NCBI GenBank assembly: GCA_947585115.1
Contig: CANPWW010000008.1
Location: 1 to 48,488 of the forward strand
Length of the DNA stretch: 48,488 bases
Origin: an uncultured Monoglobus sp.
Lineage (GTDB): Bacteria; Bacillota; Clostridia; Monoglobales; Monoglobaceae
Direction: 5' to 3'
Below, piece by piece: positions 29,955-39,385 of the stretch; the stretch's first letter is position 1; each line of letters opens with the position of its first letter. The notes under the pieces are model-generated. The model was not told where the DNA came from, ran no database searches, and worked only from the letters and a program-made list of their open reading frames with translations. The position numbers and the translations under genes were made by a program.

Positions 29955-32900
29955 TTATTCGGTCTGAGCCTCATCGGCCGCCTCGTCTTCGATAGCTTCA
30001 ACAGCCTCGGATTCCTCGGCAGTTTCTTCCGCTGCTTCCTCGATAGCCGCTTCCGCAGCGGTCTCCTCGGGAGCGGCGGCGTCAACCGTTACTTCCTCAT
30101 CGGGCTCAGCCGCGGCTTCAGCCGCCGAACCCGCGTGCTTTACGGTAAAGCCGGCCGTGTAAACATCGCTGCCGGCGCCCGTGGGCAATACGCCTGTGAT
30201 GAATACGCATGTTCCCGCCTTTACGGTGATCGTGTGAACCGTCTGCATCGGCTCGCCGATATACAGACCGCATGAACCGGGTCTCTGGCCCATACCTATC
30301 GACTTACCGGCAGCTCCCTCGGAGTAAACCGTGATCTCGGCATCATACGCGGGCATTACAGCCATGTACGCCGTTGAGCCTGTCAGACGGAGGCAATTCC
30401 TCTTGGAGCCGAGACTTCCGACGGTGCTGTTGCCCTTTTCGGAACTGTAGTAGTGCGCTCCGGAGAGATATACGTTGTTGTCCATCAGATATATTGGATC
30501 CCCCTGCTCGCCGGAAATATAATCGGCTACGGCAAACTCCAGATCGGTCGTGAGAGCTTTAAGCTCCGCGGGAGGATCAGCCGGCGCCTCGGGCATGAAT
30601 TCCGCGGATATTACCGCGTCGCTCGAGGGAACCTTCGCGATATACTCGCCCGTGGGTCTTCCGCTGCTGTTCAGAACAGCTTCCGCCTCGGTGACATTGC
30701 CCGCCGCGTCGGTAACGGTCACGCGATTTAACTCATAGCCCAGATTTGCCGAAGGCTTAACAGTGAACTCCTCGCCCTCGTAGGCTGTGTATTGAGTATC
30801 GTTATACTTCACAAGCTTGATATTGTCGTAATATACCGTGCCGGATGTGGCTCTCGCAAGTCTGAGCTGCTTGAGCGAACGGTCTCTGCCGCTTACGAAA
30901 GGCGCGGCGTTTGACGAGATCTCGGCGTTTGCCGTCACATTGTCTCCGGAATACTCGCCGTTGTTGAGATGTCTGTGATACTCAATTGTCACATTGTCGT
31001 CGTTCGTGTTGCCCTTTATGTATACTCTGAACCATCTGCCGTCCTCAAACTCGCTCTTGCTGAGCATTGTGGCGGTCTTGGACGCCTTGGGATCCGTAAT
31101 TGTCAGATCGTCCGCGTCGCTCGTTACATATATTCTGTCATTAAGGTTCGTCATATGGAAGAAAGCGTTATCGTTTCCGTCTGTCACGGCCTGACCGCTC
31201 GCCTCGTCTACCTGATACGCGGCGTTGTCAAAATAGGTTCTGAAGCCCTGCTTGATCTCGCCCTTTGTGTAAATATCATAGGACAGTGTGAAGGGACCGC
31301 TAACCGCGCTGTCGAGCTGATAGAAAACGTCGCTGTCGGCAACGGCCATCTTGTTTGTCTCGTTGCCTCTGGTTGCCTCGGTGGTTTCGTATGCCGAAGG
31401 CGTAAAGCCGTCCGCGGCAACAGTCGAGCCGTCGCGGGATACGAACCAATCGCCGTCGCCCTGATATGCCAGGAACGACTCGGACGTGTCTATAACCGGC
31501 TTTGTGATAAATCCGGTCCTGGGCGTCAGCGTAATGCTGCCGTTTTCGGGCTGCGCTGCCATAACCGCGTGCTCCTCCGCGTTTTGAGGAACGCAGCGGG
31601 CCGTGATCGTGATATCACTGTACGGCATCGCGAACGAGAACGTTGTGTCGCTCTCCTGCGTTATCGGAACATAAGGCTCGGTATATACGCCCAATATTCT
31701 GCATCCCTCATTCGGAGTTACCGTGATGCCGATCTTGGATCCGACGGTTCCCTGATAGTTGAGGAACTTTCCGTCCTTGTCAACAGCCCGGTCGGCGTCG
31801 ATTGTCATGGTGCTGTATGTTACCTCTCCCATGTTTATCTTATGGTTAACATTAGGATCGGGTGTGGCAGTGGGCGCGGCGGTGGGCGGAACAAAGTCCT
31901 CGCCGTAGAACAGAATAATTCCGTACAGGTTGATGCCGTCTCCGCTCTTGATCGACAGCGTTGTGGGTCCGCCTTCATATCTGAACTGGCACGAGGGGGC
32001 CTGACCGCCGATAACCTCAAAATCATCGACCCAAACCTTGCCGCTGCTGTCTGTTACGTCATACGCTCTGACGGCGTCGTTGTTCGACGAAACCGCGTCG
32101 ATGGTAACGTCACATGATCCGAGGACCTCGACCTTGGCTGTGTTTTTGCCTATCTTCGCACAGTATGAGTAGGATCTGTTGTCATCAAACGTCTTGCTGC
32201 TTGAAGAGAGGTCAGAATCGGCCGAAATCGAAAATCCGTCAAAATCTTTATCCTTCGGAATCTTATTGTTTCTGTAATCTTCAAACTCACTGTAGTGGAA
32301 CTTATAAGCCTTATATCCAGCAGCCATATCCGGATCGTCGAGCGTGATGGCCGGCGTCGCGGGAGGCTCCTCGCTCTCAACGCCCGCGGTGAAGTATACC
32401 TCGAGCAGCATCGTTCCATCCTCGGCGCCTGACGGCATTACAAACGTAATAACACCGTTTACCATTGTCATGTCTGTGATCTCTGTTTTCTCGCCCGTAA
32501 CGCTTGAAACATAGCTGAGAGATTTCACGGCTCTTACCTTATAGCCGTCGGGTGAGATAACCTTAAGAGTTACCTTCTCGCCGGGGATCGCCTTTGCGGG
32601 TGTGGCTATAACCGTTCCGTTCAGCGTTGAGCCGACCGTGACATCGGGCATCGTTACCTCAACGTCCGCATAGTCAAGGTCAACCTGCCAGCCCGCGTAT
32701 ATAACCGTGTTTGTCTTTATGGGCGTGGCCTCGAAATCAAATTCGGAAGAAGCCGCGGGGCTTGTGTACCAACCCGTGAATGTGTAGTGATCGCGCATGG
32801 GAACCTCAGCGGGTTTTGAGGCATAGCCGCCCGACATAAACATCTGAGAATTGATTTCGGTCACGCGCTGCTCTGTGCCGATGCCGGCGGCCTTAACATA

Positions 32901-33992
32901 TCCGCCGTTTAAGTTAAACGAAACGATAACGTCGCCGTCCTTGTACCAGCCGGCATAAAGCGTCATGCTTCCCGTAACTCTGTCGTAATTGATATCCCAC
33001 TTCTGCGTATCATCGAGGGCATCGGCCGCCTTTTTCGACTTGTACCAGCCCGCGAATGAATATGTGGTGATCTCGGGCTCAGCCGAGGCCTCGGGCGCGG
33101 GCTCGGACGAAACTTCCGCGCGGGTGGGAACGGGTTCCGCTCCGCCGATCACGCTGTTTCTCGAAATCGTGACCGAAGTTGTCGCTTTTCCGCCATCAAA
33201 GGTTCCGCCGTTGGCGTTGAACGTTATGGAATATCCGGTGCTGCCGTTGCCGGTGCTGCCGCCTCCGCCGCCGCCAAAGCCGCTGTTTGTAAATCCGCCG
33301 CCGGTGCCGCTGCCGCCGAGGCCGCCGCTTACAACCGTGCCGGAGCTTACATTATTCTGACCGGGAGCCGCTGTGGCGCCGGGATCTGTGCCTACCGCGC
33401 TGATGCCGTCAAGGATCTTAACAACCTCGGCGCGGGTAATGCTCGCCGCGGGACGGAACGTGTTGTCCTCATAACCGTTGATGATGCCTGTGCCTACCAT
33501 GGCGGAGATCGCCGTTGTGGCCCAAGCGGAGATCTGATCGCTGTCCGCGAATGTGATCAGACCGTGCGAGTTGATCTGATACGCTCTCTGGAACATTGCC
33601 GCGGCTTCCTCGCGGGTAACCTCGTTGTCGGGTCTGAAGGTGTTGTCCTCATAACCGCCTATAACGCCCTGAGCCACGCACTTTTTAAGGTCCGAAACAT
33701 ACCAGTCGCCGTCCGCCACATCGCTGAAATTGATTTCAGCCTCGGATGTGTACTTTCTTGCTGTCGAAATGACTTTGGCAAGTTCCGCTCTTGTGATGTT
33801 GCTGTCCGGATGGAAAGTGCCGTCCGAATAGCCGTTCACAACTCCGGCACCGCTCCACTTGTCAATAACGCTCTCGGCCCAATGACCCTGCGTATCGCTG
33901 AACGAGGCGGCAGAGACCGTTACGGCTCCGAAGGCAGTCAAAACCATCGCGAGCGCGAGCATCAATGCCATAGTCTTTCTAAACTTTCTCAT
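29955..33992 (-). CDS. SLH protein with InlB-type repeats and an acidic tail
   Basis: A 1345-residue surface protein. The signal peptide (1-28, ending VSA-AS) is followed at once by three clear SLH repeats (30-200; NGYSDGTFHPDSNITRAE, GGYEDNTFRPDNEVTREE, NGYEDNTFRPAASITRAE). Then come a Gly-rich linker (about 205-250), two InlB/Listeria-Bacteroides repeats ending in TLYAGW and VIYAGW (255-450), a beta-rich module, a carbohydrate-binding-like region, a LamG-like stretch (about 880-1060) and a final Glu/Ala-rich tail of about 45 residues. No catalytic domain is obvious. AGGGGG precedes the ATG, and the promoter is at 34079-34107. Confidence 0.88.
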   Translation of the reverse strand: MRKFRKTMALMLALAMVLTAFGAVTVSAASFSDTQGHWAESVIDKWSGAGVVNGYSDGTFHPDSNITRAELAKVISTARKYTSEAEINFSDVADGDWYVSDLKKCVAQGVIGGYEDNTFRPDNEVTREEAAAMFQRAYQINSHGLITFADSDQISAWATTAISAMVGTGIINGYEDNTFRPAASITRAEVVKILDGISAVGTDPGATAAPGQNNVSSGTVVSGGLGGSGTGGGFTNSGFGGGGGGSTGNGSTGYSITFNANGGTFDGGKATTSVTISRNSVIGGAEPVPTRAEVSSEPAPEASAEPEITTYSFAGWYKSKKAADALDDTQKWDINYDRVTGSMTLYAGWYKDGDVIVSFNLNGGYVKAAGIGTEQRVTEINSQMFMSGGYASKPAEVPMRDHYTFTGWYTSPAASSEFDFEATPIKTNTVIYAGWQVDLDYADVEVTMPDVTVGSTLNGTVIATPAKAIPGEKVTLKVISPDGYKVRAVKSLSYVSSVTGEKTEITDMTMVNGVITFVMPSGAEDGTMLLEVYFTAGVESEEPPATPAITLDDPDMAAGYKAYKFHYSEFEDYRNNKIPKDKDFDGFSISADSDLSSSSKTFDDNRSYSYCAKIGKNTAKVEVLGSCDVTIDAVSSNNDAVRAYDVTDSSGKVWVDDFEVIGGQAPSCQFRYEGGPTTLSIKSGDGINLYGIILFYGEDFVPPTAAPTATPDPNVNHKINMGEVTYSTMTIDADRAVDKDGKFLNYQGTVGSKIGITVTPNEGCRILGVYTEPYVPITQESDTTFSFAMPYSDITITARCVPQNAEEHAVMAAQPENGSITLTPRTGFITKPVIDTSESFLAYQGDGDWFVSRDGSTVAADGFTPSAYETTEATRGNETNKMAVADSDVFYQLDSAVSGPFTLSYDIYTKGEIKQGFRTYFDNAAYQVDEASGQAVTDGNDNAFFHMTNLNDRIYVTSDADDLTITDPKASKTATMLSKSEFEDGRWFRVYIKGNTNDDNVTIEYHRHLNNGEYSGDNVTANAEISSNAAPFVSGRDRSLKQLRLARATSGTVYYDNIKLVKYNDTQYTAYEGEEFTVKPSANLGYELNRVTVTDAAGNVTEAEAVLNSSGRPTGEYIAKVPSSDAVISAEFMPEAPADPPAELKALTTDLEFAVADYISGEQGDPIYLMDNNVYLSGAHYYSSEKGNSTVGSLGSKRNCLRLTGSTAYMAVMPAYDAEITVYSEGAAGKSIGMGQRPGSCGLYIGEPMQTVHTITVKAGTCVFITGVLPTGAGSDVYTAGFTVKHAGSAAEAAAEPDEEVTVDAAAPEETAAEAAIEEAAEETAEESEAVEAIEDEAADEAQTE

Positions 33993-34035
33993 TACTATTC
34001 CCCCTATTTATAAAATCAAATTTTTAACTAATTTT

Positions 34036-34066
34036 ACGGGAGTAAAAAAGGACACAGTTCTCCCGT
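34036..34066 (-). promoter_or_regulatory. 5'-leader hairpin of the SLH/InlB-repeat gene
   Basis: ACGGGAG (34066-34060 on the minus strand) and CTCCCGT (34042-34036) form a 7-bp stem within the first 40 nt of the mRNA. There is no T-tract, so it is a candidate mRNA-stabilising stem rather than a terminator. Confidence 0.5.
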
Positions 34067-34078
34067 GCAGTTAAATCA

Positions 34079-34107
34079 ATTATACAACAAATTCGGCGAT
34101 TAGTCAA
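34079..34107 (-). promoter_or_regulatory. Promoter of the SLH/InlB-repeat gene
   Basis: On the minus strand, TTGACT (34107-34102), 17 bp, TATAAT (34084-34079). The leader is about 80 nt. Confidence 0.8.
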
Positions 34108-34208
34108 TCCGACCCAAACAAAGAGGCAATTATTCATTAGTTTTTAATAATTATTTGCTATTTTGCGCCCCAAAACCAAAATATTCCGCGGATTTTATGC
34201 GGATAACA

Positions 34209-34248
34209 CAAAAAAACAAATCCGGAGCCGCGTGCGCCGCGCCCCGGA
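34209..34248 (-). terminator. Terminator of the XRE regulator gene
   Basis: TCCGG/CCGGA outer stem (34248-34244 with 34225-34221) and an inner CGCG stem, followed on the minus strand by a T-rich run (34220-34209). Confidence 0.75.
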
Positions 34249-34270
34249 AAATGCTAATAAATAAATATCG

Positions 34271-34654
34271 TTAATCCCAATCCTTTATGTATTTGTCAAA
34301 AAACTGCTTTTTGTATCTTTCGACGTACACATCCTCGACCACAACGTTGATATCGGGGACGCTGTTCTCCTCCTTCTGCTGGATAAACTGCATGAAAGCG
34401 GGCCCGAGCAGATTGTTCACAAGAAAATACTCCTTCGTTTTCTGATTTGAGAAAACAACAAACATAATTGATGTGAGCTGCGACCAAGTCATTACAAAAT
34501 GCTTGTTTTCGATAACCGACATTCGGGGCGTCGATATGCCGCACCTTTCTCCGAACGCCTTTTGCGACAGTCTGAGCAGCTCCCGTATTTTGGGCAGATG
34601 CTCCGCAAGCTCGATGCACATTTCACGCTTTTGACCTTCTGTTAATTCTACCAT
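34271..34654 (-). CDS. Small XRE-type helix-turn-helix protein
   Basis: A 127-residue protein. Residues about 15-65 read as an XRE/Cro-type helix-turn-helix (LPKIRELLRLSQKAFGERCGISTPRMSVIE, given here only as its family pattern). The remaining 60 residues (DINVVVEDVYVERYKKQFF) match nothing I know. GGGAGG lies about 10 nt before the ATG. It has its own promoter and a GC-rich palindrome in its leader that could be an autoregulatory operator. It sits between two S-layer-type genes and may regulate them (inference). Confidence 0.8.
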   Translation of the reverse strand: MVELTEGQKREMCIELAEHLPKIRELLRLSQKAFGERCGISTPRMSVIENKHFVMTWSQLTSIMFVVFSNQKTKEYFLVNNLLGPAFMQFIQQKEENSVPDINVVVEDVYVERYKKQFFDKYIKDWD

Positions 34655-34693
34655 TAGATGTTAACCTCCCTTATAGCCTTCCTTTGTATGTCG

Positions 34694-34713
34694 GGAGACA
34701 CAGCGGTGTCTCC
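34694..34713. promoter_or_regulatory. Perfect palindrome in the XRE gene leader
   Basis: GGAGACAC and GTGTCTCC, 8-bp arms around AGCG, between the XRE promoter and its ribosome binding site. There is no T-tract. Either a self-operator for the XRE protein or an mRNA hairpin. Confidence 0.5.
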
Positions 34714-34732
34714 TTTATATGAGATTACCATA

Positions 34733-34761
34733 ATTTTATCACACAGAATTTGACTTGTCAA
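34733..34761 (-). promoter_or_regulatory. Promoter of the XRE regulator gene
   Basis: On the minus strand, TTGACA (34761-34756), 17 bp, TAAAAT (34738-34733). Confidence 0.75.
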
Positions 34762-34772
34762 TATTCATATAC

Positions 34773-34799
34773 AAAAAAACAGGCCGCCAAACGGCGGCC
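34773..34799 (-). terminator. Terminator of the 959-residue S-layer gene
   Basis: On the minus strand, GGCCGCC (34799-34793) pairs with GGCGGCC (34788-34782), loop GTTT, followed by a run of T (34779-34773). Confidence 0.92.
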
Positions 34800-34811
34800 C
34801 GTTAAAGTTTT

Positions 34812-37691
34812 TTACTCGTGAATGATAGCCATCATCTTTACCTCGCCCTGATACATGTATACCAGAACGTCCGCGGGATCCTGTCCGTTGGTGAAGGTAG
34901 AGAGCGTGTCAAGGTTGATAAGACCGTCAGCCGAAACGTCAACTATCGAAGTGTTGTTCCTGGTGTAGTCGTATCTCAGGATCGTGGCGTCTCTGAAGTT
35001 GAGCGCGGGAATGGTATACTGGTCCACGGTCTCAAGATCGTCGTCGTAGCCCGCGACTCTTGTGGTGAGAACCATACCCTCATTTGAGTTCGAAGCGTAA
35101 ACGCTGCCGTAGATCACGCAGTAGTCAGCGGAATCCCAGCTGCCTTTCGAGTCGAGTCCGGTGTCGATATAACCGTTGGTCGCCGGATACAGGCGGTTCT
35201 TGCTCTCAAATGTAAGGTAACCGTATGAATCCTCGCCGACTCTGTAGATATCGCCGATGCTCATTGAGTTGATAATGTTGCTTGAAGAGCTGGAGGCTCT
35301 CACGTTCTGCTTGAGGCTTCCCGAATTTCTTGTAACCTGATATCCGGTAACGTCGTTCACGTAATCGCCTGTCGAACTGTCAACTGTCTGACCCGGCAGC
35401 TGGCTGATAACCATGAGCGGAGAGTTGTCGTCAACCTCCTGAGCGGACGCGCCGCTGTATACGACAATGACTCTTGCCGCGTTGGTCGTCGAAACGTCGA
35501 ACGCCTCGACCTTGGCGTAGGTCCTGTTGTTGCTGAAGTAGCCGCGGTCCCTCTTGAAGAAGTTATCCTGGTTGTTTCTCTCGGAATCCTCGGGAACAAC
35601 GAATACCACCGTGCCCGACTCAACCATCAGGTTAACATTGCCGTTGCTGAGTCTGTTGTTTGAGTACTTCAGGTTAACGTCGCCTCTTGCGGGGTTGAGA
35701 TTCGAATACCTGTACAGCTTGTTTGTAACGATCTCGCTGCCGGTGCTCACATTGGTGTCGGCTGTTACCGTGTACATATCGGTAATATAGTTGCCCGATA
35801 CGGCAAACTTGATAACCTGCTGCAAGTCGGTGTAAGAATCGGTGCCGGTGTACTGATATCCGGAGCCCTCGTACAGCGCGTTAATGAAATCATTGCTGTT
35901 GCTGTAGGACTGTCCGTTAACTTTTGTCGAGCGTCTTACATAGTAATCGCTGCGGGTTCCGTTCTGAGACAGGATTCTCAGACGCAGGTCCTCAATGCTG
36001 GAGCCGAAAATATTGTTGCCGGCGTCATAAGCTATGAGATAGCCGTATGTCATATTGGCGGTGGTGTCTCCGGTATTGCTGTACGCGAAAACATTGCCGT
36101 TTATGTCTAGAACATATGTGCCGCTCTCGGATGCCTTAGGCGACTCAAGGTTCTTGGTGTTGCCCAGGGCGTACGCGGTGCTCATCCAGGGAGCCGCCGC
36201 CGAGAAGGGATAAGCCTGGTTGTTGACAACCATATCCTCACCGGGGATCAGAGAAGTGATCGTGCCGGTCACCTTGTCGGATACCACAACGGCCGTGGCG
36301 TAAAGCTCGCCGCCGTTATCGGGGTTACTGGCGCCGTAGCAAACGACGTCGCCCGTCGCAATCGAGCCGAAGTCCAGCTTCTCGCCGCTCTTTCTGATGA
36401 TGTTTATCTTGTCTCTGTCGGTGTCAAGATAGAGCTTCGCGTTCTGGCCCTCTCTGGTAACATTGTCGGTGATCGAGCGCTCGGTGCTTGTCTTGCTGCT
36501 TACATAATACACGTCGTAATCCCAGATATTAATTATATCAAACGCGCCGTTGTTGTCGGAATCCAGCATCGAAACGTTTCCGACCGCGGGGAGCATGTCA
36601 ACCGAGAATCTGCTCGCGTCGGCGTTGGGGCCGTAGAGCTTGCCGTTATAGATAACGATGTTGTCCTGAGCAAGGTTGGCGCCTGTCGTGCGCGAGTTCT
36701 GATCGGGATAATATCTGATTATCGAATTTGTCGACTCGTCGGGCTCTATCATGTTGGCGGCTATGTCAAGAGTTGTGTTGTTTGTCTTGATCTCATAGCT
36801 GAACAGCGAGCGAACCGCGCTGTTTGCCGTCGCGGCCGAATAGAAGAAGTCGATCTGATAACCCAGCTTGTTCTGGAACTCGGCTATATTCTCAACAGCG
36901 TATGTGTGTACCTCATACACGTTTGAGCCCGGCTCGCGGGCACGGATCTGTATCTGGTTCTCGTGCATCGTTACATCGGGATTGTCAAGGCTTGTCACGT
37001 CATTGGCCGAAATATAGCCCGTGTTCTTGATATATCCCAGATAGTCCGAAAGCAGGTTCTTGTTGGTGAGCATTCCGCCCTCAACCAGATTTACCTCCAG
37101 TGAGTCATACAGCATCTGAGCGATGCAGGCGCGGCTGGCGGGGCTGCCGACGTTGCCCATGTTCTGAGCGTTTTTGATTATCGTCAGCGATCTGGCCTGA
37201 TTGATATAATCGGAATACCAGGGGTCGGCGTTTGTGTTGACATAGCTGCCGTAGCCCAGAGCGCAGACAACCATCTTTACCGCTTCCTCATAGAGAACGT
37301 TGTTGTTGGGTCTGAACGTGTTGTCCTCGGGGTATCCGTTGATGATGCCTTTGCCGTATGCTATGTTAATGTTCGGGATAGCCCAGGAGATCGACGAATC
37401 CGTGTCGGAAAGATCCGTGAACGGAAGAGACTCCGCCGAAGTCGAGCCCAAGTTTCCGGCGCCCATTACTCTCATGAGCATAGCCGTGAACTCGGCGCGC
37501 GTAACGTCGTTGTCGGGTTTGAACGTGCCGTCCTCATAACCGTTGATTACACCCAGCTGGCTGAGCGCCGAGACCGCCTGCGAATACGAAGCCGTTGCGG
37601 GAACATCGCTGAAATCCGCGAATACCGCGCCGCAGGACACGATCATCAGAAACGCGACAACCAGACAGGTAAGTCTTTTAATGTTTCTCAT
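34812..37691 (-). CDS. S-layer-type protein with three N-terminal SLH repeats
   Basis: A 959-residue exported protein. Signal peptide (1-25, ending AVFA-DF), then three SLH repeats (26-215; NGYEDGTFKPDNDVTRAEF, NGYPEDNTFRPNNNVLYEE), then about 740 residues rich in Asn, Ser, Tyr and Asp with no known domain, as expected for a self-assembling array protein. It is similar in size and layout to the 962-residue protein at 20822; the pair look like ancient paralogues. GGAGGG lies 6 nt before the ATG. It is monocistronic with a strong promoter and a hairpin at the mRNA 5' end, which fits high expression. Confidence 0.88.
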   Translation of the reverse strand: MRNIKRLTCLVVAFLMIVSCGAVFADFSDVPATASYSQAVSALSQLGVINGYEDGTFKPDNDVTRAEFTAMLMRVMGAGNLGSTSAESLPFTDLSDTDSSISWAIPNINIAYGKGIINGYPEDNTFRPNNNVLYEEAVKMVVCALGYGSYVNTNADPWYSDYINQARSLTIIKNAQNMGNVGSPASRACIAQMLYDSLEVNLVEGGMLTNKNLLSDYLGYIKNTGYISANDVTSLDNPDVTMHENQIQIRAREPGSNVYEVHTYAVENIAEFQNKLGYQIDFFYSAATANSAVRSLFSYEIKTNNTTLDIAANMIEPDESTNSIIRYYPDQNSRTTGANLAQDNIVIYNGKLYGPNADASRFSVDMLPAVGNVSMLDSDNNGAFDIINIWDYDVYYVSSKTSTERSITDNVTREGQNAKLYLDTDRDKINIIRKSGEKLDFGSIATGDVVCYGASNPDNGGELYATAVVVSDKVTGTITSLIPGEDMVVNNQAYPFSAAAPWMSTAYALGNTKNLESPKASESGTYVLDINGNVFAYSNTGDTTANMTYGYLIAYDAGNNIFGSSIEDLRLRILSQNGTRSDYYVRRSTKVNGQSYSNSNDFINALYEGSGYQYTGTDSYTDLQQVIKFAVSGNYITDMYTVTADTNVSTGSEIVTNKLYRYSNLNPARGDVNLKYSNNRLSNGNVNLMVESGTVVFVVPEDSERNNQDNFFKRDRGYFSNNRTYAKVEAFDVSTTNAARVIVVYSGASAQEVDDNSPLMVISQLPGQTVDSSTGDYVNDVTGYQVTRNSGSLKQNVRASSSSSNIINSMSIGDIYRVGEDSYGYLTFESKNRLYPATNGYIDTGLDSKGSWDSADYCVIYGSVYASNSNEGMVLTTRVAGYDDDLETVDQYTIPALNFRDATILRYDYTRNNTSIVDVSADGLINLDTLSTFTNGQDPADVLVYMYQGEVKMMAIIHE

Positions 37692-37744
37692 ATTTTACCC
37701 TCCAAAGATAAAAAATTTTAATTATTTTACCGAATTGCTTTTTC

Positions 37745-37780
37745 GCGGCCGTCCGAAAATTTAGACGGACAAACTGCCGC
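37745..37780 (-). promoter_or_regulatory. 5'-end hairpin of the S-layer mRNA
   Basis: On the minus strand GCGGC (37780-37776) pairs with GCCGC (37749-37745), and inside it GTCCG with CGGAC (37770-37766, 37755-37751). The predicted start is 37781, so the stem would cap the mRNA. Confidence 0.55.
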
Positions 37781-37787
37781 AATGTTA

Positions 37788-37816
37788 ATTTTAACACACT
37801 AATCGAAAAAAGTCAA
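37788..37816 (-). promoter_or_regulatory. Promoter of the 959-residue S-layer gene
   Basis: On the minus strand, TTGACT (37816-37811), 17 bp, TAAAAT (37793-37788). The 5' leader is about 90 nt. Confidence 0.78.
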
Positions 37817-37925
37817 TAGATAATCAAACATTGCGCCTTTATAATTTGCGGTAATTTATTATCGCGATAAAAATGTTTTCCTGCATTAGAATAAATAAGG
37901 GCGCCCGCCGCGGAAAAACCGCGGT

Positions 37926-39161
37926 TTATTTCTTCTTTCTGATAAATGTGTCGGGTTCGAGCTCAAGCTCGGTTTTTATATAAACCACGCTCTGCGGGTG
38001 GTTGGCGACCTCGATCTCGTTTCCTTCAGCGTCGGTCATATACTCTATGGTCTGCTTGGAAAAATCGCCGTACGGCCGCAGGAACTCGACCTCGTCGCCT
38101 TTAAAGAAACGATTTTTCTGGATCACCTTCGCCATTCCGGTTTTATTGTCATAGCTCTCGACCACGCCTACCATGTCGTAATCCCTGATATACGAGCTGC
38201 TCTCATAGTGCTGCTCGGTGCCGCCCGGCTTTCCGAAAAAGAAACCGGTGGTGTAGTCGCGGTGGCTGACTTTTTTTACCTCGTCCATCAGGCGCCCGTC
38301 GAACTTGTACTCTCCGGGCGCGGCGGCGAAATAATCGTCGATCGCCTTGCGGTAAGCTTTGACCACGGTCGCCACATAGAACTCCGACTTGACGCGGCCC
38401 TCTATCTTAAAGCTGTCAACGCCCGCCTCGACGAGCTTGTCCACGTGGGGCAGCATGCACAGGTCCTTTGAGTTGTATATAAAAGTACCGCGCTCGTTCT
38501 CAAACACGGGCATATACTCGCCCGGCCTCTGCTGTTCCATCAAAAAATACTTCCAGCGGCAGGGATGGGCGCACTCGCCCCTGTTCCCGTCGCGGCCCGC
38601 CATGTAGTTGCTGAGCAGGCAGCGCCCGGAGTATGAAATGCACATCGCGCCGTGGACAAACACTTCGATCTCAATGCCGGGCACCCGGTCGCGGATCTCG
38701 CGGATCTCGGCAAGAGACATCTCCCGCGCCAGAATAACGCGCTTTGCGCCCATATCGCGCCACATCTCGGCGCTTTTCCAATTGACGTTGTTGGCCTGGG
38801 TGCTTATATGGATATCGGTGTCCGGCATAAGCTCGCGGGTCATGGCGAACATTCCCAGATCCGAAAGTATCACCGCGTCGATATCTATGCCCTCAAGCTC
38901 CTTTAAAAAATTTCCGTACCCGGCTATGTCGCTGTTGTGCGGTATTATATTGGCGGTCAGGTACACCTTTTTGCCGCGCTCATGGGCGTACTTCACGCCC
39001 TCGGCGATCTCGGCGGCCGTGAAATTGTCCGCCGCGGTGCGCAGCGAGAACTCCTCGCCGCCGATATACACCGCGTCGGCGCCGTATGTTATCGCGGTTT
39101 TCAGCTTCGCGAGATTCCCCGCCGGCGCCAGCAGCTCCGGCTTTTTTGTAATTTTAACCAT
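37926..39161 (-). CDS. Peptidase U32 family protein (TrhP/RlhA-like RNA hydroxylation factor)
   Basis: A 411-residue U32-family protein. The signature EVFVHGAMCISYSGRCLLSN and the following cysteines (GECAHPCRW) are present; these ligate an iron-sulfur cluster in RNA-hydroxylation members of the family. Despite the peptidase name, studied bacterial members hydroxylate tRNA U34 (TrhP) or 23S rRNA (RlhA). The size and C-terminal beta domain (about 320-411) are closest to TrhP, but I am not certain which. I chose the ATG at 39161 because AAAGGA is well placed; an ATG ten codons upstream has no ribosome binding site. Only weak hairpins (37898-37925) follow the stop. Confidence 0.88.
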   Translation of the reverse strand: MVKITKKPELLAPAGNLAKLKTAITYGADAVYIGGEEFSLRTAADNFTAAEIAEGVKYAHERGKKVYLTANIIPHNSDIAGYGNFLKELEGIDIDAVILSDLGMFAMTRELMPDTDIHISTQANNVNWKSAEMWRDMGAKRVILAREMSLAEIREIRDRVPGIEIEVFVHGAMCISYSGRCLLSNYMAGRDGNRGECAHPCRWKYFLMEQQRPGEYMPVFENERGTFIYNSKDLCMLPHVDKLVEAGVDSFKIEGRVKSEFYVATVVKAYRKAIDDYFAAAPGEYKFDGRLMDEVKKVSHRDYTTGFFFGKPGGTEQHYESSSYIRDYDMVGVVESYDNKTGMAKVIQKNRFFKGDEVEFLRPYGDFSKQTIEYMTDAEGNEIEVANHPQSVVYIKTELELEPDTFIRKKK

Positions 39162-39199
39162 GATCCGTTTCCTTTCAATGTAAAACTTCATAAAACTTC

Positions 39200-39330
39200 G
39201 GGCGGATAATATCCGCCCCTACGAACGTAGTGATTAGCGATTAGTAAATAGTGACTACGCGGAGATGATTAGGCGAAAATTACCGGCATTTCCCCGCGGT
39301 CGTAGGGGACGGCGCCCTCGACGTCCCGGC
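39200..39330. repeat. Dispersed intergenic palindromic repeats
   Basis: Two units. Positions 39200-39223 (GGGCGGATAATATCCGCCCC, then TACG) recur at 45610-45633 with one change. Positions 39301-39330 carry a GGGACG/CGTCCC hairpin. Between them is GATTAG-rich sequence similar to the reverse complement of 45507-45545. These look like short non-coding dispersed elements between the amidase and U32 genes. Confidence 0.65.
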
Positions 39331-39347
39331 CTCAAATCCCGTGTTAT

Positions 39348-39374
39348 AAAAAGGGCACATTATTATGTGCCCTT
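39348..39374 (-). terminator. Terminator of the SLH amidase gene
   Basis: A perfect 10-bp stem (39374-39365 with 39360-39351), loop AATA, with a T-run on the minus strand. Confidence 0.92.
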
Positions 39375-39385
39375 CACTTCACTAA

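Noticed and set aside
30969-32117. 382-residue plus-strand frame opposite the SLH/InlB-repeat gene
   Set aside because: Shadow of a well-supported gene, with no initiation signals.
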